Source: Streptomyces sp. PTY087I2 (lineage in GTDB: Bacteria > Actinomycetota > Actinomycetes > Streptomycetales > Streptomycetaceae). Taken from it: a stretch of DNA of 64,000 bases. Of this stretch, positions 8,765 to 17,660 are shown in pieces. The translations under genes were made by a program, and so were the position numbers. Where the stretch lies: positions 1 to 64,000 of the forward strand of contig NZ_LZRD01000029.1 of the NCBI RefSeq assembly GCF_001687325.1, written 5' to 3'. The notes beneath the pieces are model-generated. The model saw only the letters and a program-made list of their open reading frames with translations. It did not search any database and was not told the origin of the DNA. The number at the start of each line of letters is the position of its first letter. Position 1 is the first letter of the stretch.

Positions 8765-9823
8765 TCAGCCCTGCCCCTGGTCGTCGGCCGCGTTGTCGGG
8801 TTGCTGGGCGTTGCCCTGCTGGTTGCCTGCCGCGTCGCCGGCGTCGCCGCCGCCCGGCTGCTCGTTGATGTTGCCGACGACCTTGCCGGAGCCGTCCACC
8901 AGATCGCCGTTGGGCTGGACCGTGACGGTGACCGTGGGGGTCGGCTTGGGCTTCGACTTGGCGGGCCGCTTGGGCAGGACCGTGTCGCGCGGGTCCTGGC
9001 GGGGGGCCTGGACGACGACGCCGACGATGTCGAGCTTGGTGAACCCGACGTACGGCTTCACATAGACCGTCCGGGTCAGCGCGCCGCCGGAGGGGTCGAC
9101 GCGGACGACCTCGCCGACCGGGACGCCGGGCACGAAGGGCTTGTCCTTGCTGGAGCCGAAGGTGACCAGCCGGTCGCCGGCCTTCACCTTGGCCTTGCCG
9201 TTGAGGAACTGCACCGACAGCGGGCGCGAGCCCTGGCCGGTGGCGAAGCCGAGCTCGTCGGTCTTCTCCATCCGGGTGCCGACGGTGAAGTCGGGGTCGT
9301 TGGCGAGGAGGACCGTCGAGGTGCTCGGGCCGACGGTGGTGACCCGGCCGACCAGCCCTTCCCCGTTGAGGACGGTCATGTCGCGGCGGATGCCGTCGTT
9401 CGCCCCGGCGTCGATGGTGACCGTCCAGGAGAAGCCCTGGGCCGCTCCTATGGCGATGACCTCGGCGCCCTTGATGCCGTACTGTCCGGCGCCCGCGTTC
9501 TTCAGCATGGCGTCGAGCTGGCGGACCCGGCTGTTGGTGCGGTCGTCGCTGCCGAGCCTGGCCTTCAGCGCCGCGTTCTCCTTCTCCAGGGTGGAGATCC
9601 GGTCGTGCCGGTTGCCGGAGTCCCTGACCGCGCCTATGGCGTTGCCCACCGGGTCGACCGCCGCCGCGACGCCGTTCTCGACCGGCCCGAAGACGGTGGC
9701 CGCGGCCTGCCGCGCTCCGTCGACCGGTGACCCCTCGCCGCCTCGGATATCCACCGTGATCAGGGCGAATGCGATGGCGATCAAGAGCACCAGGAGCAGC
9801 CGGCTCTCTCGTGTGTCCCTCAC
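8765..9823 (-). CDS. mreC: Rod-shape protein MreC
   Basis: The product has 352 residues starting at GTG 9823. It has one N-terminal membrane anchor (about residues 8-26), a coiled-coil segment (HDRISTLEKENAALKARL), the two beta-barrel domains of the family (VIAIGAAQGFSW through LVTFGSSKDKPFVPGVPVGEV), and a Streptomyces-type extracellular tail rich in Pro, Thr, Gly, Gln and Asn after about residue 265. MreC links cytoplasmic MreB to the periplasmic wall enzymes. No strong ribosome-binding site is seen before the GTG. The 183-bp gap from mreB holds a possible separate promoter. Confidence 0.93.
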   Translation of the reverse strand: MRDTRESRLLLVLLIAIAFALITVDIRGGEGSPVDGARQAAATVFGPVENGVAAAVDPVGNAIGAVRDSGNRHDRISTLEKENAALKARLGSDDRTNSRVRQLDAMLKNAGAGQYGIKGAEVIAIGAAQGFSWTVTIDAGANDGIRRDMTVLNGEGLVGRVTTVGPSTSTVLLANDPDFTVGTRMEKTDELGFATGQGSRPLSVQFLNGKAKVKAGDRLVTFGSSKDKPFVPGVPVGEVVRVDPSGGALTRTVYVKPYVGFTKLDIVGVVVQAPRQDPRDTVLPKRPAKSKPKPTPTVTVTVQPNGDLVDGSGKVVGNINEQPGGGDAGDAAGNQQGNAQQPDNAADDQGQG

Positions 9824-9921
9824 GTGCGGCGGCCGTGCCTTCCTCGTCGGAAACTTCGTGCCTGTGTACGTCTCCGTACGGGGTACCGGTCGGAGGTGTC
9901 CCCGCTCCAGTACGTGTACAG

Positions 9922-9977
9922 CAACGATCTATATCAACGATCCGGCGACCGGAGCGGGTGCGTCCGCTCGCCGGATC
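9922..9977 (-). promoter_or_regulatory. Direct repeat and hairpin between mreB and mreC
   Basis: CAACGATC is repeated at 9922-9929 and 9935-9942 with a TATA-rich spacer, the only A/T-rich patch in the gap. It abuts a hairpin with 9-bp outer arms (9939-9947 and 9969-9977) and 5-bp inner arms (953-957 and 964-968 of the same kilobase). This could be a partial mreB terminator joined to an mreC promoter or operator. Confidence 0.4.
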
Positions 9978-10006
9978 GGGTGTGTCCCGCGGAAACCGCG
10001 CTGTGG

Positions 10007-11026
10007 CTAACGACGGGGCTGGGCGTCCAGCACCTGCTGGAGCGCCTCGAACTCCTCGACGCACTTGCCGGAGCCGAGCGCCACCGAGTCCAGCGGGTCC
10101 TCGGCGATATGGATCGGCATGCCCGTCTCGTGGCGCAGCCGTTCGTCCAGACCGCGCAGCAGCGCGCCGCCGCCGGTGAGGACGATGCCGCGGTCCATGA
10201 CGTCGCCGGACAGCTCGGGCGGGCACTTGTCGAGCGTCGTCTTCACGGCGTCGACGATCGCGTTGACCGGTTCCTCGATGGCCTTGCGGACCTCGGCGGC
10301 CGAGATGACGACCGTCTTGGGCAGCCCGGAGACCAGGTCGCGGCCGCGGATCTCGGTGTGCTCGTCCTTGTCCAGGTCGTACGCCGAACCGATGGTGATC
10401 TTGATCTGTTCGGCGGTCCGCTCACCGAGGAGGAGCGAGTACTCCTTCTTGATGTGCTGGATGATCGCGTTGTCCAGTTCGTCACCGGCGGTCCGGATCG
10501 ACTGGGCAGTGACGATTCCGCCGAGCGAGATCACGGCGACCTCGGTGGTGCCGCCGCCGATGTCCACGACCATGTTGCCGGTGGCCTCGTGGACCGGCAG
10601 ACCGGAGCCGATGGCCGCGGCCATGGGCTCCTCGATGATGTGCACCTGGCGCGCGCCGGCCTGCGTGGACGCCTCGATGACGGCGCGGCGCTCGACCCCG
10701 GTGATACCGGAGGGCACGCAGACCACGACCCGGGGGCGGGCCAGATAGCGACGCTTGTGGATCTTGAGAATGAAGTAGCGGAGCATCCGCTCGGTGATCT
10801 CGAAGTCGGCGATCACGCCGTCCTTCAGCGGGCGCACGGCAACGATGTTGCCCGGCGTGCGCCCGATCATCTTCTTGGCCTCGGCGCCGACCGCCAGAAT
10901 TCCGCCGGTGTTGGTGTTGATGGCCACGACGGACGGCTCGTTCAGAACGATGCCGCGCCCCCTGACGTACACCAGCGTGTTGGCAGTCCCGAGGTCGATA
11001 GCCATGTCACGGCCGATGAACGACAT
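10007..11026 (-). CDS. mreB: Actin-like cell-shape protein MreB
   Basis: The product has 339 residues from MSFIGRDMAIDLG. Actin-fold nucleotide motifs are present: DLGTANT (phosphate 1), VVDIGGGTTEVAV (phosphate 2) and VLTGGGALLRGL (adenosine site). I chose the ATG at 11026 because it has AAGGGG six bases upstream and matches the usual MreB N-terminus; an in-frame ATG at 11047 would add seven residues. MreB filaments organise wall synthesis and in Streptomyces localise to sporulation septa and the spore envelope. It heads the mreBCD-mrdA-rodA group. A possible extracytoplasmic sigma-factor promoter lies about 190 bases upstream. Confidence 0.95.
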   Translation of the reverse strand: MSFIGRDMAIDLGTANTLVYVRGRGIVLNEPSVVAINTNTGGILAVGAEAKKMIGRTPGNIVAVRPLKDGVIADFEITERMLRYFILKIHKRRYLARPRVVVCVPSGITGVERRAVIEASTQAGARQVHIIEEPMAAAIGSGLPVHEATGNMVVDIGGGTTEVAVISLGGIVTAQSIRTAGDELDNAIIQHIKKEYSLLLGERTAEQIKITIGSAYDLDKDEHTEIRGRDLVSGLPKTVVISAAEVRKAIEEPVNAIVDAVKTTLDKCPPELSGDVMDRGIVLTGGGALLRGLDERLRHETGMPIHIAEDPLDSVALGSGKCVEEFEALQQVLDAQPRR

Positions 11027-11208
11027 TGAGTTCCCCTTGTTCCCCATGAGGATGCGTCGGGCCTTCCCAGGTAGCGGAGATGGCTTGTTCTGGTAGGCGA
11101 GGTTGGCGCTGCGGGCGTGGAAGCTTCCATCGTAGTGCCGTATGCACGGACACAGCGCGAGGGTCCTTCGCCATTGTGAGCGGAACGGGTGGCCGTTCTA
11201 CCCAAGGT

Positions 11209-11234
11209 GACGTTACGTCGGAGGGATGCGTTCC
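11209..11234 (-). promoter_or_regulatory. Possible SigE-type promoter upstream of mreB
   Basis: On the minus strand, GGAAC (11234-11230) is followed after 18 bases by GTC (11211-11209). This resembles the GGAAC/GTC-TC layout of promoters read by the cell-envelope stress sigma factor SigE. The expected transcript would carry a leader of roughly 175 bases before mreB. Motif match only. Confidence 0.3.
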
Positions 11235-11254
11235 CGCGATCCCAAACCCTATGC

Positions 11255-11288
11255 CGAGGGGCGACCGAATTACTTCGGTCGCCCCTCG
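11255..11288 (-). terminator. ndk terminator
   Basis: Perfect 15-bp arms (11255-11269 and 11274-11288) with the tetraloop TTAC, 27 bases past the ndk stop. It separates ndk from mreB. Confidence 0.85.
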
Positions 11289-11314
11289 CTCACAGCGCTG
11301 TTTGGCCGATCGGG

Positions 11315-11728
11315 TCAGGAAAGTCCCGGAAAGAAAAGCTTCAGTTCTCGCTCCGCGGACTCCTCCGAGTCCGAGGCGTGGATGAGGTTCTCCCGGGTGA
11401 TCGTGCCGAAGTCACCACGGATGGACCCGGGCGCGGCGGCGATCGGGTCGGTGGGGCCAGCCAGGGCGCGGACGCCCTCGATGACGCGCTCGCCCTCGGC
11501 CACCAGGGCGACGACGGGGCCGGAGGCCATGAACTCCATGAGCGGCTCGTAGAACGGGCGGCCCTTGTGCTCCCCGTAGTGCTGCTCCAGCGTCTCGTGG
11601 TCCAGGGTGCGCAGCTCCAGGGCGGTGATCCGCCAGTTCGCCTTGCGCTCGATGCGGCCGACGATCTCGCCGATCAGGCCACGGCGGACCGCGTCGGGCT
11701 TGAGCAGGACGAGAGTGCGCTGAGTCAT
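11315..11728 (-). CDS. ndk: Nucleoside diphosphate kinase
   Basis: The product has 137 residues, the normal family length. It transfers the terminal phosphate from ATP to nucleoside diphosphates through a phosphohistidine, here His117 in NLIHASDS. N-terminal TLVLLKPDAVRRG is diagnostic. The ATG at 11728 has a good AAGGAG site eight bases upstream; an open extension further upstream is not protein-like. The gene ends at its own strong hairpin and is separated by 159 bases from the DUF4233 gene, so it is probably monocistronic or the last gene of the folC unit. Confidence 0.97.
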   Translation of the reverse strand: MTQRTLVLLKPDAVRRGLIGEIVGRIERKANWRITALELRTLDHETLEQHYGEHKGRPFYEPLMEFMASGPVVALVAEGERVIEGVRALAGPTDPIAAAPGSIRGDFGTITRENLIHASDSEESAERELKLFFPGLS

Positions 11729-11887
11729 GTACGGCTCCTTGCAAGGCCAGGCATACGGGTGCGGTGAGGCGAGATTACAGGGGTACGGGAACGGATCCAC
11801 GCCCGGGTTCACCCTGGGTCACCTTCGGGCCCCGAATCCGCCGGAACCCGGGACGAAGGCGGGCGTGTCGGACGCCACCGGGGATGC

Positions 11888-12241
11888 TCAGGCCGTGGCC
11901 TCTTCGGCTTCCTGCTGGGCGGCCCAGCGGGCCTTGGCCTCGTCGATCTTGCGGCCGTAGTGGATGGAGGCCCACCACAGCCCGCCGAAGGCCAGTCCCA
12001 GGATGAACATCATCGGGACCACGAAACCGCTGAGGACCAGCGCGACCTGGAGCGCCCAGCCGAGCTGGACGCCGCCGGGCCGGGTGATCATTCCGCACAG
12101 CAGCACCGACAGGGCCATGCCGATGCCGCACACCGTCCAGACCACGGTCATGGAGGCGTCGTCCAGCTTCATCGCGACCAGACCGGCGAAGCCGATCACG
12201 AAGAACTCACCGATCAGCGTCGAGGCGCAGAGCGTCCGCAT
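11888..12241 (-). CDS. DUF4233 small membrane protein
   Basis: The product has 117 residues with four hydrophobic segments (around residues 5-25, 30-51, 60-80 and 72-95) and a charged C-terminal tail (YGRKIDEAKARWAAQQEAEEATA). It matches the actinobacterial DUF4233 family, which is typically encoded directly after folC, as here (8 bases between folC stop and this ATG). The function is unknown; the constant linkage to folate polyglutamylation hints at folate, or at simple operon inheritance. The 159-bp gap to ndk contains a long imperfect dyad (11802-11852) of doubtful meaning. Confidence 0.8.
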   Translation of the reverse strand: MRTLCASTLIGEFFVIGFAGLVAMKLDDASMTVVWTVCGIGMALSVLLCGMITRPGGVQLGWALQVALVLSGFVVPMMFILGLAFGGLWWASIHYGRKIDEAKARWAAQQEAEEATA

Positions 12242-12249
12242 CCCGCTTC

Positions 12250-13770
12250 TCAGCCCCTTCCCAGCAGCAGCCGGGCTTCGCCGACCGTGATCACGGACCC
12301 GGTCACCAGCACTCCGGCGCCCGCGTACTCGTCCTCCTCCTCGGCCAGCGTGATCGCCGCCTCCAGGGCGTCGTCGAGGCGCGGCTCGACCTGGACCCGT
12401 TCGTCGCCGAAGACCTCGACGGCGATCGCGGCCAGCGCGTCCGCGTCCATCGCGCGCGGGGTGGAGTTCTGCGTGACGACGATCTCGGCGAAGATCGGCT
12501 CGAAGGCCTCCAGGAGGCCCCGGACGTCCTTGTCGTCGCTCGTGCCGACCACGCCGATCAGCCGGGAGAAGCTGAACGCCTCGGAGATGCCGTCCGCCGC
12601 CGCCTTGGCCCCGGCGGGGTTGTGCGCGGCGTCCAGGACGACGGTCGGGCTGGAGCGCACGACCTCCAGGCGGCCCGGCGAGAGCACCGAGGCGAACGCC
12701 TTGCGGATGGCGTCGATGTCCAGGGAGCGGGCCTGCTCGGCGCCGATGCCGAAGAACGCCTCCACGGCGGCGAGCGCGACGGCCGCGTTGTGCGCCTGGT
12801 GGGCGCCGTACAGCGGGAGGAAGATCTCCTCGTACTCCCCGCCCAGGCCCCGCAGGGTGACGAGCTGACCGCCGACCGCGATCTCGCGGGAGGCCACGCC
12901 GAACTCCATGCCCTCGCGGGCCACGGTGGCGTCCACCTCGACGGCCTTCTTCAGCATCACCTGCGCGGCGTCCACCGGCTGCTGCGCCAGGATGACCGTG
13001 GCGCCCGGCTTGATGACGCCGGCCTTCTCGCCGGCGATCTCGGCGGGCGTGGTGCCGAGCCGGTCGGTGTGGTCGAGCGAGATCGGGGTGACGACGGCGA
13101 CCGTGGAGTCGATGACGTTCGTCGCGTCCCAGGTGCCGCCCATGCCGACCTCGACGACCGCGACGTCGACGGGGGCGTCGGCGAAGGCCGCGTACGCCAT
13201 GCCGGTGAGGACCTCGAAGAAGGAGAGCCGGTAGGGCTGCTGGGCGTCGACCATCTCGACGTACGGCTTGATGTCGCCGTACGTCTCGATGAACCGCTCG
13301 GCCGCGATCGGCGAGCCGTCCAGGCTGATCCGCTCGGTGATCGACTGGACGTGCGGGGAGGTGTAGCGGCCGGTGCGCAGCTCGAAGGCGTTGAGCAGGG
13401 CCTCGATCATGCGGGCCGTGGAGGTCTTGCCGTTGGTGCCCGTGATGTGGATCGAGGGGTAGGCGCGCTGCGGCTCGCCGAGGACGTCCATCAGGGCGGC
13501 GATGCGCGTGACGGAGGGCTCCAGCTTGGTCTCGCCCCAGCGTCCGGCGAGCTCCTGCTCCACCGCGCGCAGCGCCTTGTCGGTCTCGGGGTCGGCCGGG
13601 CGGGCCGGGACCGCTTCGCCCTGCGGCTGGCCGGAGTGGGCGCGCAGCGTGCGGCTCCCGGCCTCGATCACCGCCAGGTCGGGGTCGCGCTGGGTCGCCT
13701 CGTCGACGATCTCCTCGAAGGTGTCGTCGGGATCGGACGCGTCGTGCCGGTCTGGGCGGGGCTCACTCAC
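12250..13770 (-). CDS. folC: Bifunctional folylpolyglutamate/dihydrofolate synthase
   Basis: The product has 506 residues. The Mur-ligase-type ATP loop is HITGTNGKTSTAR (residues 108-120). Other family features are SPHVQSITERIS, VEVGMGGTWDATN and VLDAAHNPAGA. It adds glutamates to folates and may also join dihydropteroate to glutamate. The first 60 or so residues are acidic and poorly conserved, longer than in E. coli FolC, as is usual in actinobacteria. The GTG at 13770 lies in a GC-rich stretch without a strong ribosome-binding site, so the true start could be slightly internal. It is separated from valS by a terminator. Confidence 0.94.
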   Translation of the reverse strand: MSEPRPDRHDASDPDDTFEEIVDEATQRDPDLAVIEAGSRTLRAHSGQPQGEAVPARPADPETDKALRAVEQELAGRWGETKLEPSVTRIAALMDVLGEPQRAYPSIHITGTNGKTSTARMIEALLNAFELRTGRYTSPHVQSITERISLDGSPIAAERFIETYGDIKPYVEMVDAQQPYRLSFFEVLTGMAYAAFADAPVDVAVVEVGMGGTWDATNVIDSTVAVVTPISLDHTDRLGTTPAEIAGEKAGVIKPGATVILAQQPVDAAQVMLKKAVEVDATVAREGMEFGVASREIAVGGQLVTLRGLGGEYEEIFLPLYGAHQAHNAAVALAAVEAFFGIGAEQARSLDIDAIRKAFASVLSPGRLEVVRSSPTVVLDAAHNPAGAKAAADGISEAFSFSRLIGVVGTSDDKDVRGLLEAFEPIFAEIVVTQNSTPRAMDADALAAIAVEVFGDERVQVEPRLDDALEAAITLAEEEDEYAGAGVLVTGSVITVGEARLLLGRG

Positions 13771-13838
13771 GGGCCCAGTCTACGGATGGGCACCGACATC
13801 GCGCGCAGCGCCCGGCGAACTGTCGGCGAGCGGTGCGG

Positions 13839-13881
13839 CGAAGCCCCCGCGTCCCGGTCGGTCGGGTGCGCGGGGGCTTCG
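13839..13881 (-). terminator. valS terminator
   Basis: Perfect 13-bp arms (13839-13851 and 13869-13881, CGAAGCCCCCGCG type) directly after the valS stop on the minus strand, separating it from folC. Confidence 0.82.
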
Positions 13882-13893
13882 TGTCGCAGAAGA

Positions 13894-16515
13894 TCAGCTC
13901 TGCGGGAGGCCCGCCAGCTGGGCGCCGATGCGCTCGATGTCGGCCTCGGCCTTGGTGAGCCGGCCGCGGATCTTGTCGACCACGTTGTCCGGGGCCTTGG
14001 CGAGGAAGGCCTCGTTGCCGAGCTTGCCCTCCGCCTGGGCCTTCTCCTTGCGCGCGGCCTCCAGGTCCTTCGTGAGGCGCTTGCGCTCGGCCGCCACGTC
14101 GATCGTGCCGGAGAGGTCCAGGGCGACGGTGGCCCCGGCGACCGGGAGGGACGCGGTGGCGTGGAAGCCGTCGCCGGCGGGCTGGAGCCGCAGGAGCTGG
14201 CGCATGGCCGCCTCGTGCGGGGCGAGCGCCGTGCCGGTCAGGGTCAGCTCGGCCGGGACCTTCTGGCCGGGCTGGAGGCCCTGGTCGTTGCGGAAGCGGC
14301 GGACCTCGGTGACGACCTGCTGGACGAGCTCGATCTCCTTCTCGGCCGCGTCGTCACGGAAGCCGGAGTCGGCCGGCCACTCGGCGATGACGATCGACTC
14401 GCGTCCGGTGAGCGCGGTCCACAGCGCCTCCGTGACGAACGGGACGACCGGGTGGAGGAGGCGCAGCATCACGTCGATGACCTCGCCGAGGACCCGGCCC
14501 GAGACCTCGGCCGGGCGGCCGCCCGCGAAGAACGTGGTCTTGGAGAGCTCGACGTACCAGTCGAAGACCTCGTCCCAGGCGAAGTGGCGCAGCGCCTCGC
14601 TGAGCTTGGCGAACTGGAAGTCGTCGTAGAACGCGTCGACGTCCGCGACCGTCTTGTTGAGGCGCGAGAGGATCCAGCGGTCGGTGACCGACATCTCCTC
14701 GGCCGGGGGCAGTTCGCCCTCGATCGTGGCGCCGTTCATCAGGGCGAACCGGGTGGCGTTCCAGATCTTGTTGGAGAACTTCGCCGAGCCCTGGACCCAG
14801 TCCTCGCCGATCGGCACGTCGGTGCCCGGGTTGGCGCCGCGCGCGAGGGTGAAGCGCAGGGCGTCGGAGCCGTACTTGTCCATCCAGTCCAGCGGGTTGA
14901 CGACGTTCCCGAAGGACTTCGACATCTTCTTGCCGTGCTCGTCGCGGACCATGCCGTGCAGGACGATGGTGCCGAACGGCGGGGTGCCGTCGTTGACGTA
15001 CAGGCCGAACATCATCATCCGGGCGACCCAGAAGAAGAGGATGTCGTAGCCGGTGACCAGGACGGAGTTCGGGTAGAACTTCGCGAGGCTGTCGGTGCGT
15101 TCGGGCCAGCCGAGGGTGGAGAAGGGCCACAGGCCGGAGGAGAACCAGGTGTCCAGGACATCGCTGTCCTGGGTCCAGCCCTCGCCGGTGGGCGCCTCGT
15201 CGTCCGGTCCGACGCAGACGACCTCGCCGTTCGGGCCGTAGAAGACGGGGATGCGGTGGCCCCACCAGAGCTGGCGCGAGATGCACCAGTCGTGGAGGTT
15301 GTCGACCCAGTCGAAGTACCGCTTCTCCATCTCCTGCGGGTGGATCTTGACCTTGCCGTCGCGGACCGCGTCACCGGCGGCCTCGGCGAGCGGGGCGACC
15401 TTGACCCACCACTGGAGCGAGAGGCGCGGCTCGATGGTGGTCTTGCAGCGCGAGCAGTGCCCGACGGAGTGGACGTAGGGGCGCTTCTCGGCGACGATCC
15501 GGCCCTCGGCGCGCAGGGCGGCGACGATGGCGGAGCGGGCCTCCAGCCGGTCGAGACCCTCGAAGGGGCCGGGGACGGTGATGACCGCGCGCTCGTCGAG
15601 GACGGTGATGAACGGCAGGTTGTGACGGGTGCCGATCTCGAAGTCGTTCGGGTCGTGGGCGGGGGTCACCTTGACCGCGCCGGTGCCGAACTCCGGGTCG
15701 ACGTGGTGGTCGGCGACGACCGGGATGGTGCGGTCGGTGAGCGGCAGCTTGATCTGCTTGCCGACCAGGTGCCGGTAGCGCTCGTCGTCGGGGTGGACGG
15801 CGACGGCGGTGTCGCCGAGCATCGTCTCGGCGCGGGTGGTGGCGACGACGATGGTCTCGTCACCCTCCCCGTACGTCATGGAGACGAGCTCGCCGTCGTC
15901 CTCCTGGTACTCGACCTCGATGTCGGAGATCGCGGTGAGGCAGCGGGGGCACCAGTTGATGATGCGTTCGGCGCGGTAGATCAGCCCGTCGTCGTACATC
16001 TGCTTGAAGACGGTCTGGACGGCCTTGGAGAGGCCCTCGTCCATGGTGAAGCGCTCACGGGACCAGGCGACGCCCTCGCCGAGGCGGCGCATCTGGCCGG
16101 AGATCTGGCCGCCGGACTCGTTCTTCCACTGCCAGACGCGCTCGACGAACGCCTCGCGGCCCAGGTCGTGGCGGGACTTGCCCTCCTTGCCGAGCTCGCG
16201 CTCGACGACGTTCTGGGTGGCGATGCCGGCGTGGTCCATGCCCGGCTGGTACAGCGCCTCGAAGCCCTGCATCCGCTTCCGCCGGACGAGGGCGTCGATC
16301 AGGGTGTGCTCGAAGGCGTGGCCCAGGTGCAGGGAGCCGGTGACGTTCGGCGGCGGGATGACGATGCTGTAGGGCGGCTTGTCGCTGTGCTCGTCCGCTT
16401 CGAAGTAACCACGCTCTACCCAGCGCTCGTACAGCTTCCCCTCTACATCGGCCGGCGCGTACGTGGTCGGCAGTTCGGGGTTGCTGGCTGGCTGCTGCGA
16501 TGAGTTCTCGGTCAC
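13894..16515 (-). CDS. valS: Valyl-tRNA synthetase
   Basis: The product has 873 residues. Class I signature HLGH lies at 63-66 (PPPNVTGSLHLGH) and KMSKS at 530-534. The editing domain, anticodon-binding domain and C-terminal coiled coil (about residues 805-873, rich in Ala, Lys and Glu) follow in the usual order. It charges tRNA-Val and hydrolyses mischarged Thr. I chose GTG 16515 (MTENSSQQP), which matches the usual Streptomyces N-terminus. A GTG at 16548 is in frame but adds atypical sequence. Neither start has a clear ribosome-binding site. Confidence 0.96.
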   Translation of the reverse strand: MTENSSQQPASNPELPTTYAPADVEGKLYERWVERGYFEADEHSDKPPYSIVIPPPNVTGSLHLGHAFEHTLIDALVRRKRMQGFEALYQPGMDHAGIATQNVVERELGKEGKSRHDLGREAFVERVWQWKNESGGQISGQMRRLGEGVAWSRERFTMDEGLSKAVQTVFKQMYDDGLIYRAERIINWCPRCLTAISDIEVEYQEDDGELVSMTYGEGDETIVVATTRAETMLGDTAVAVHPDDERYRHLVGKQIKLPLTDRTIPVVADHHVDPEFGTGAVKVTPAHDPNDFEIGTRHNLPFITVLDERAVITVPGPFEGLDRLEARSAIVAALRAEGRIVAEKRPYVHSVGHCSRCKTTIEPRLSLQWWVKVAPLAEAAGDAVRDGKVKIHPQEMEKRYFDWVDNLHDWCISRQLWWGHRIPVFYGPNGEVVCVGPDDEAPTGEGWTQDSDVLDTWFSSGLWPFSTLGWPERTDSLAKFYPNSVLVTGYDILFFWVARMMMFGLYVNDGTPPFGTIVLHGMVRDEHGKKMSKSFGNVVNPLDWMDKYGSDALRFTLARGANPGTDVPIGEDWVQGSAKFSNKIWNATRFALMNGATIEGELPPAEEMSVTDRWILSRLNKTVADVDAFYDDFQFAKLSEALRHFAWDEVFDWYVELSKTTFFAGGRPAEVSGRVLGEVIDVMLRLLHPVVPFVTEALWTALTGRESIVIAEWPADSGFRDDAAEKEIELVQQVVTEVRRFRNDQGLQPGQKVPAELTLTGTALAPHEAAMRQLLRLQPAGDGFHATASLPVAGATVALDLSGTIDVAAERKRLTKDLEAARKEKAQAEGKLGNEAFLAKAPDNVVDKIRGRLTKAEADIERIGAQLAGLPQS

Positions 16516-16653
16516 GGGAGACAGTTTAGGGCCGTCACAGGACTGCACTGAAACGGATTGGTTCAGTAACGGTGTCCGGGCCGATCCCCCGTGCCGGGGC
16601 GGCTTCCGTCAGGATGTTCGCAACGCACAAGGATTCTTGAGGGGATACCGCGA

Positions 16654-17649
16654 ATGAGCTACAACCAGCCGGGCCCGTACGGTGGGCAGCCGCCGCAGGG
16701 CCAGCCCGGACCGTACGGACAGCAGCCGGGCCCGTACGGCGCCCCGCCGCCGCAGGGCCAGCCCGGCTACGGCTACCCGCAGCAGGCCCCGCAGGGCGTC
16801 CCCCCGCAGCAGCCGAACCCGTACGGTCAGCAGCCCCCGGGACCGCAGCAGGGTTACGGCTACCCGCAGCCGCAGCAGCCGGGCCCGTACGGTCAGCAGC
16901 CGCCCCAGCCGCCGTACGGCGGGCAGCCCGGGTACGGCCAGCAGCCGCCGCAGCCGAAGAAGAAGACCGGGCTGATCATCGGTGTCGCCGTGGTGGCCCT
17001 GGCGGTCATCGCGGGCGGGGTGTACTTCCTCACCTCGGGCGACAAGGTCAGCAACTCGGATGTCTCCGAGGCGACCAAGGGCTACAAGATCACGCCTCCG
17101 GACGCGGTCGACGCCTACAAGCGGGACACCACGCGGCCGGTTCTCAGCGCCCCGCTGACCGGCTCCAAGAAGACGGAGATCGAGGCGCTGGGCATCAAGA
17201 ACGCCAGTGCGACCAAGGCCGACTACTCGGTGGGCACCGGGAAGGCCGCCACCAAGGTGCTCAACTTCGAGGGCTTCTGGGGCGAGATCGCCGACCCGGC
17301 GAAGGTGGTCAACGACGCCTTCGTGGACGTCGAGAAGGACGCCAAGTCGACCGGCGGCGAGGTCTCGATCGAACTCGTCGGTTCGGCCGAGGCCTTCGAC
17401 CCGGAGGGGTTCGACGGCGCGGTGATGAAGTGCCAGGACCTCAAGGTGACCAACAAGGACGGCGACGGCTCGGTCGAGAAGGGGCCGCAGCACTTCATCC
17501 TCACGGTCTGCGTCTGGGCCGACTACAGCACCGCCGGCATCACGACGACCGCCGACAAGGTGCTGGCGCTGACCGGGAAGTCCGTGCCCAAGGACGAGGC
17601 CGCGGCCCTCACCGCCAAGCTCTACAACACGGGCCGCACCAAGATCTGA
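16654..17649 (+). CDS. Pro/Gly/Gln-rich membrane-anchored protein of unknown function
   Basis: The product has 331 residues. Residues 1-102 are a low-complexity cytoplasmic region built from repeats of PGPYG, QPPQGQPG and GYGYPQ, then KKK and one membrane segment (about 107-128). The remaining ~200 residues would be extracellular and look folded, with two Cys (in MKCQDL and LTVCVW) that could pair. GAGGGG precedes the ATG. It is the only plus-strand gene between valS and clpX and ends at a shared bidirectional terminator. Such PGQ-rich tails are common on Streptomyces membrane proteins. I do not recognise the outer domain. Confidence 0.85.
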   Translation: MSYNQPGPYGGQPPQGQPGPYGQQPGPYGAPPPQGQPGYGYPQQAPQGVPPQQPNPYGQQPPGPQQGYGYPQPQQPGPYGQQPPQPPYGGQPGYGQQPPQPKKKTGLIIGVAVVALAVIAGGVYFLTSGDKVSNSDVSEATKGYKITPPDAVDAYKRDTTRPVLSAPLTGSKKTEIEALGIKNASATKADYSVGTGKAATKVLNFEGFWGEIADPAKVVNDAFVDVEKDAKSTGGEVSIELVGSAEAFDPEGFDGAVMKCQDLKVTNKDGDGSVEKGPQHFILTVCVWADYSTAGITTTADKVLALTGKSVPKDEAAALTAKLYNTGRTKI

Positions 17650-17660
17650 CCGCTCGACGC

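Noticed and set aside
11804..11824. PHO box upstream of ndk (GTTCACC and GGTCACC)
   Set aside because: The two units are 10 bases apart instead of 11.
11802..11852. Dyad CCCGGGTTC...GAACCCGGG upstream of ndk
   Set aside because: Nine-bp arms with a 33-nt loop in GC-rich DNA are expected by chance; not listed as a feature.
12622..16503. 1293-residue plus-strand open frame
   Set aside because: Antisense to folC and valS, whose motifs are complete on the minus strand; it reads through the valS terminator.
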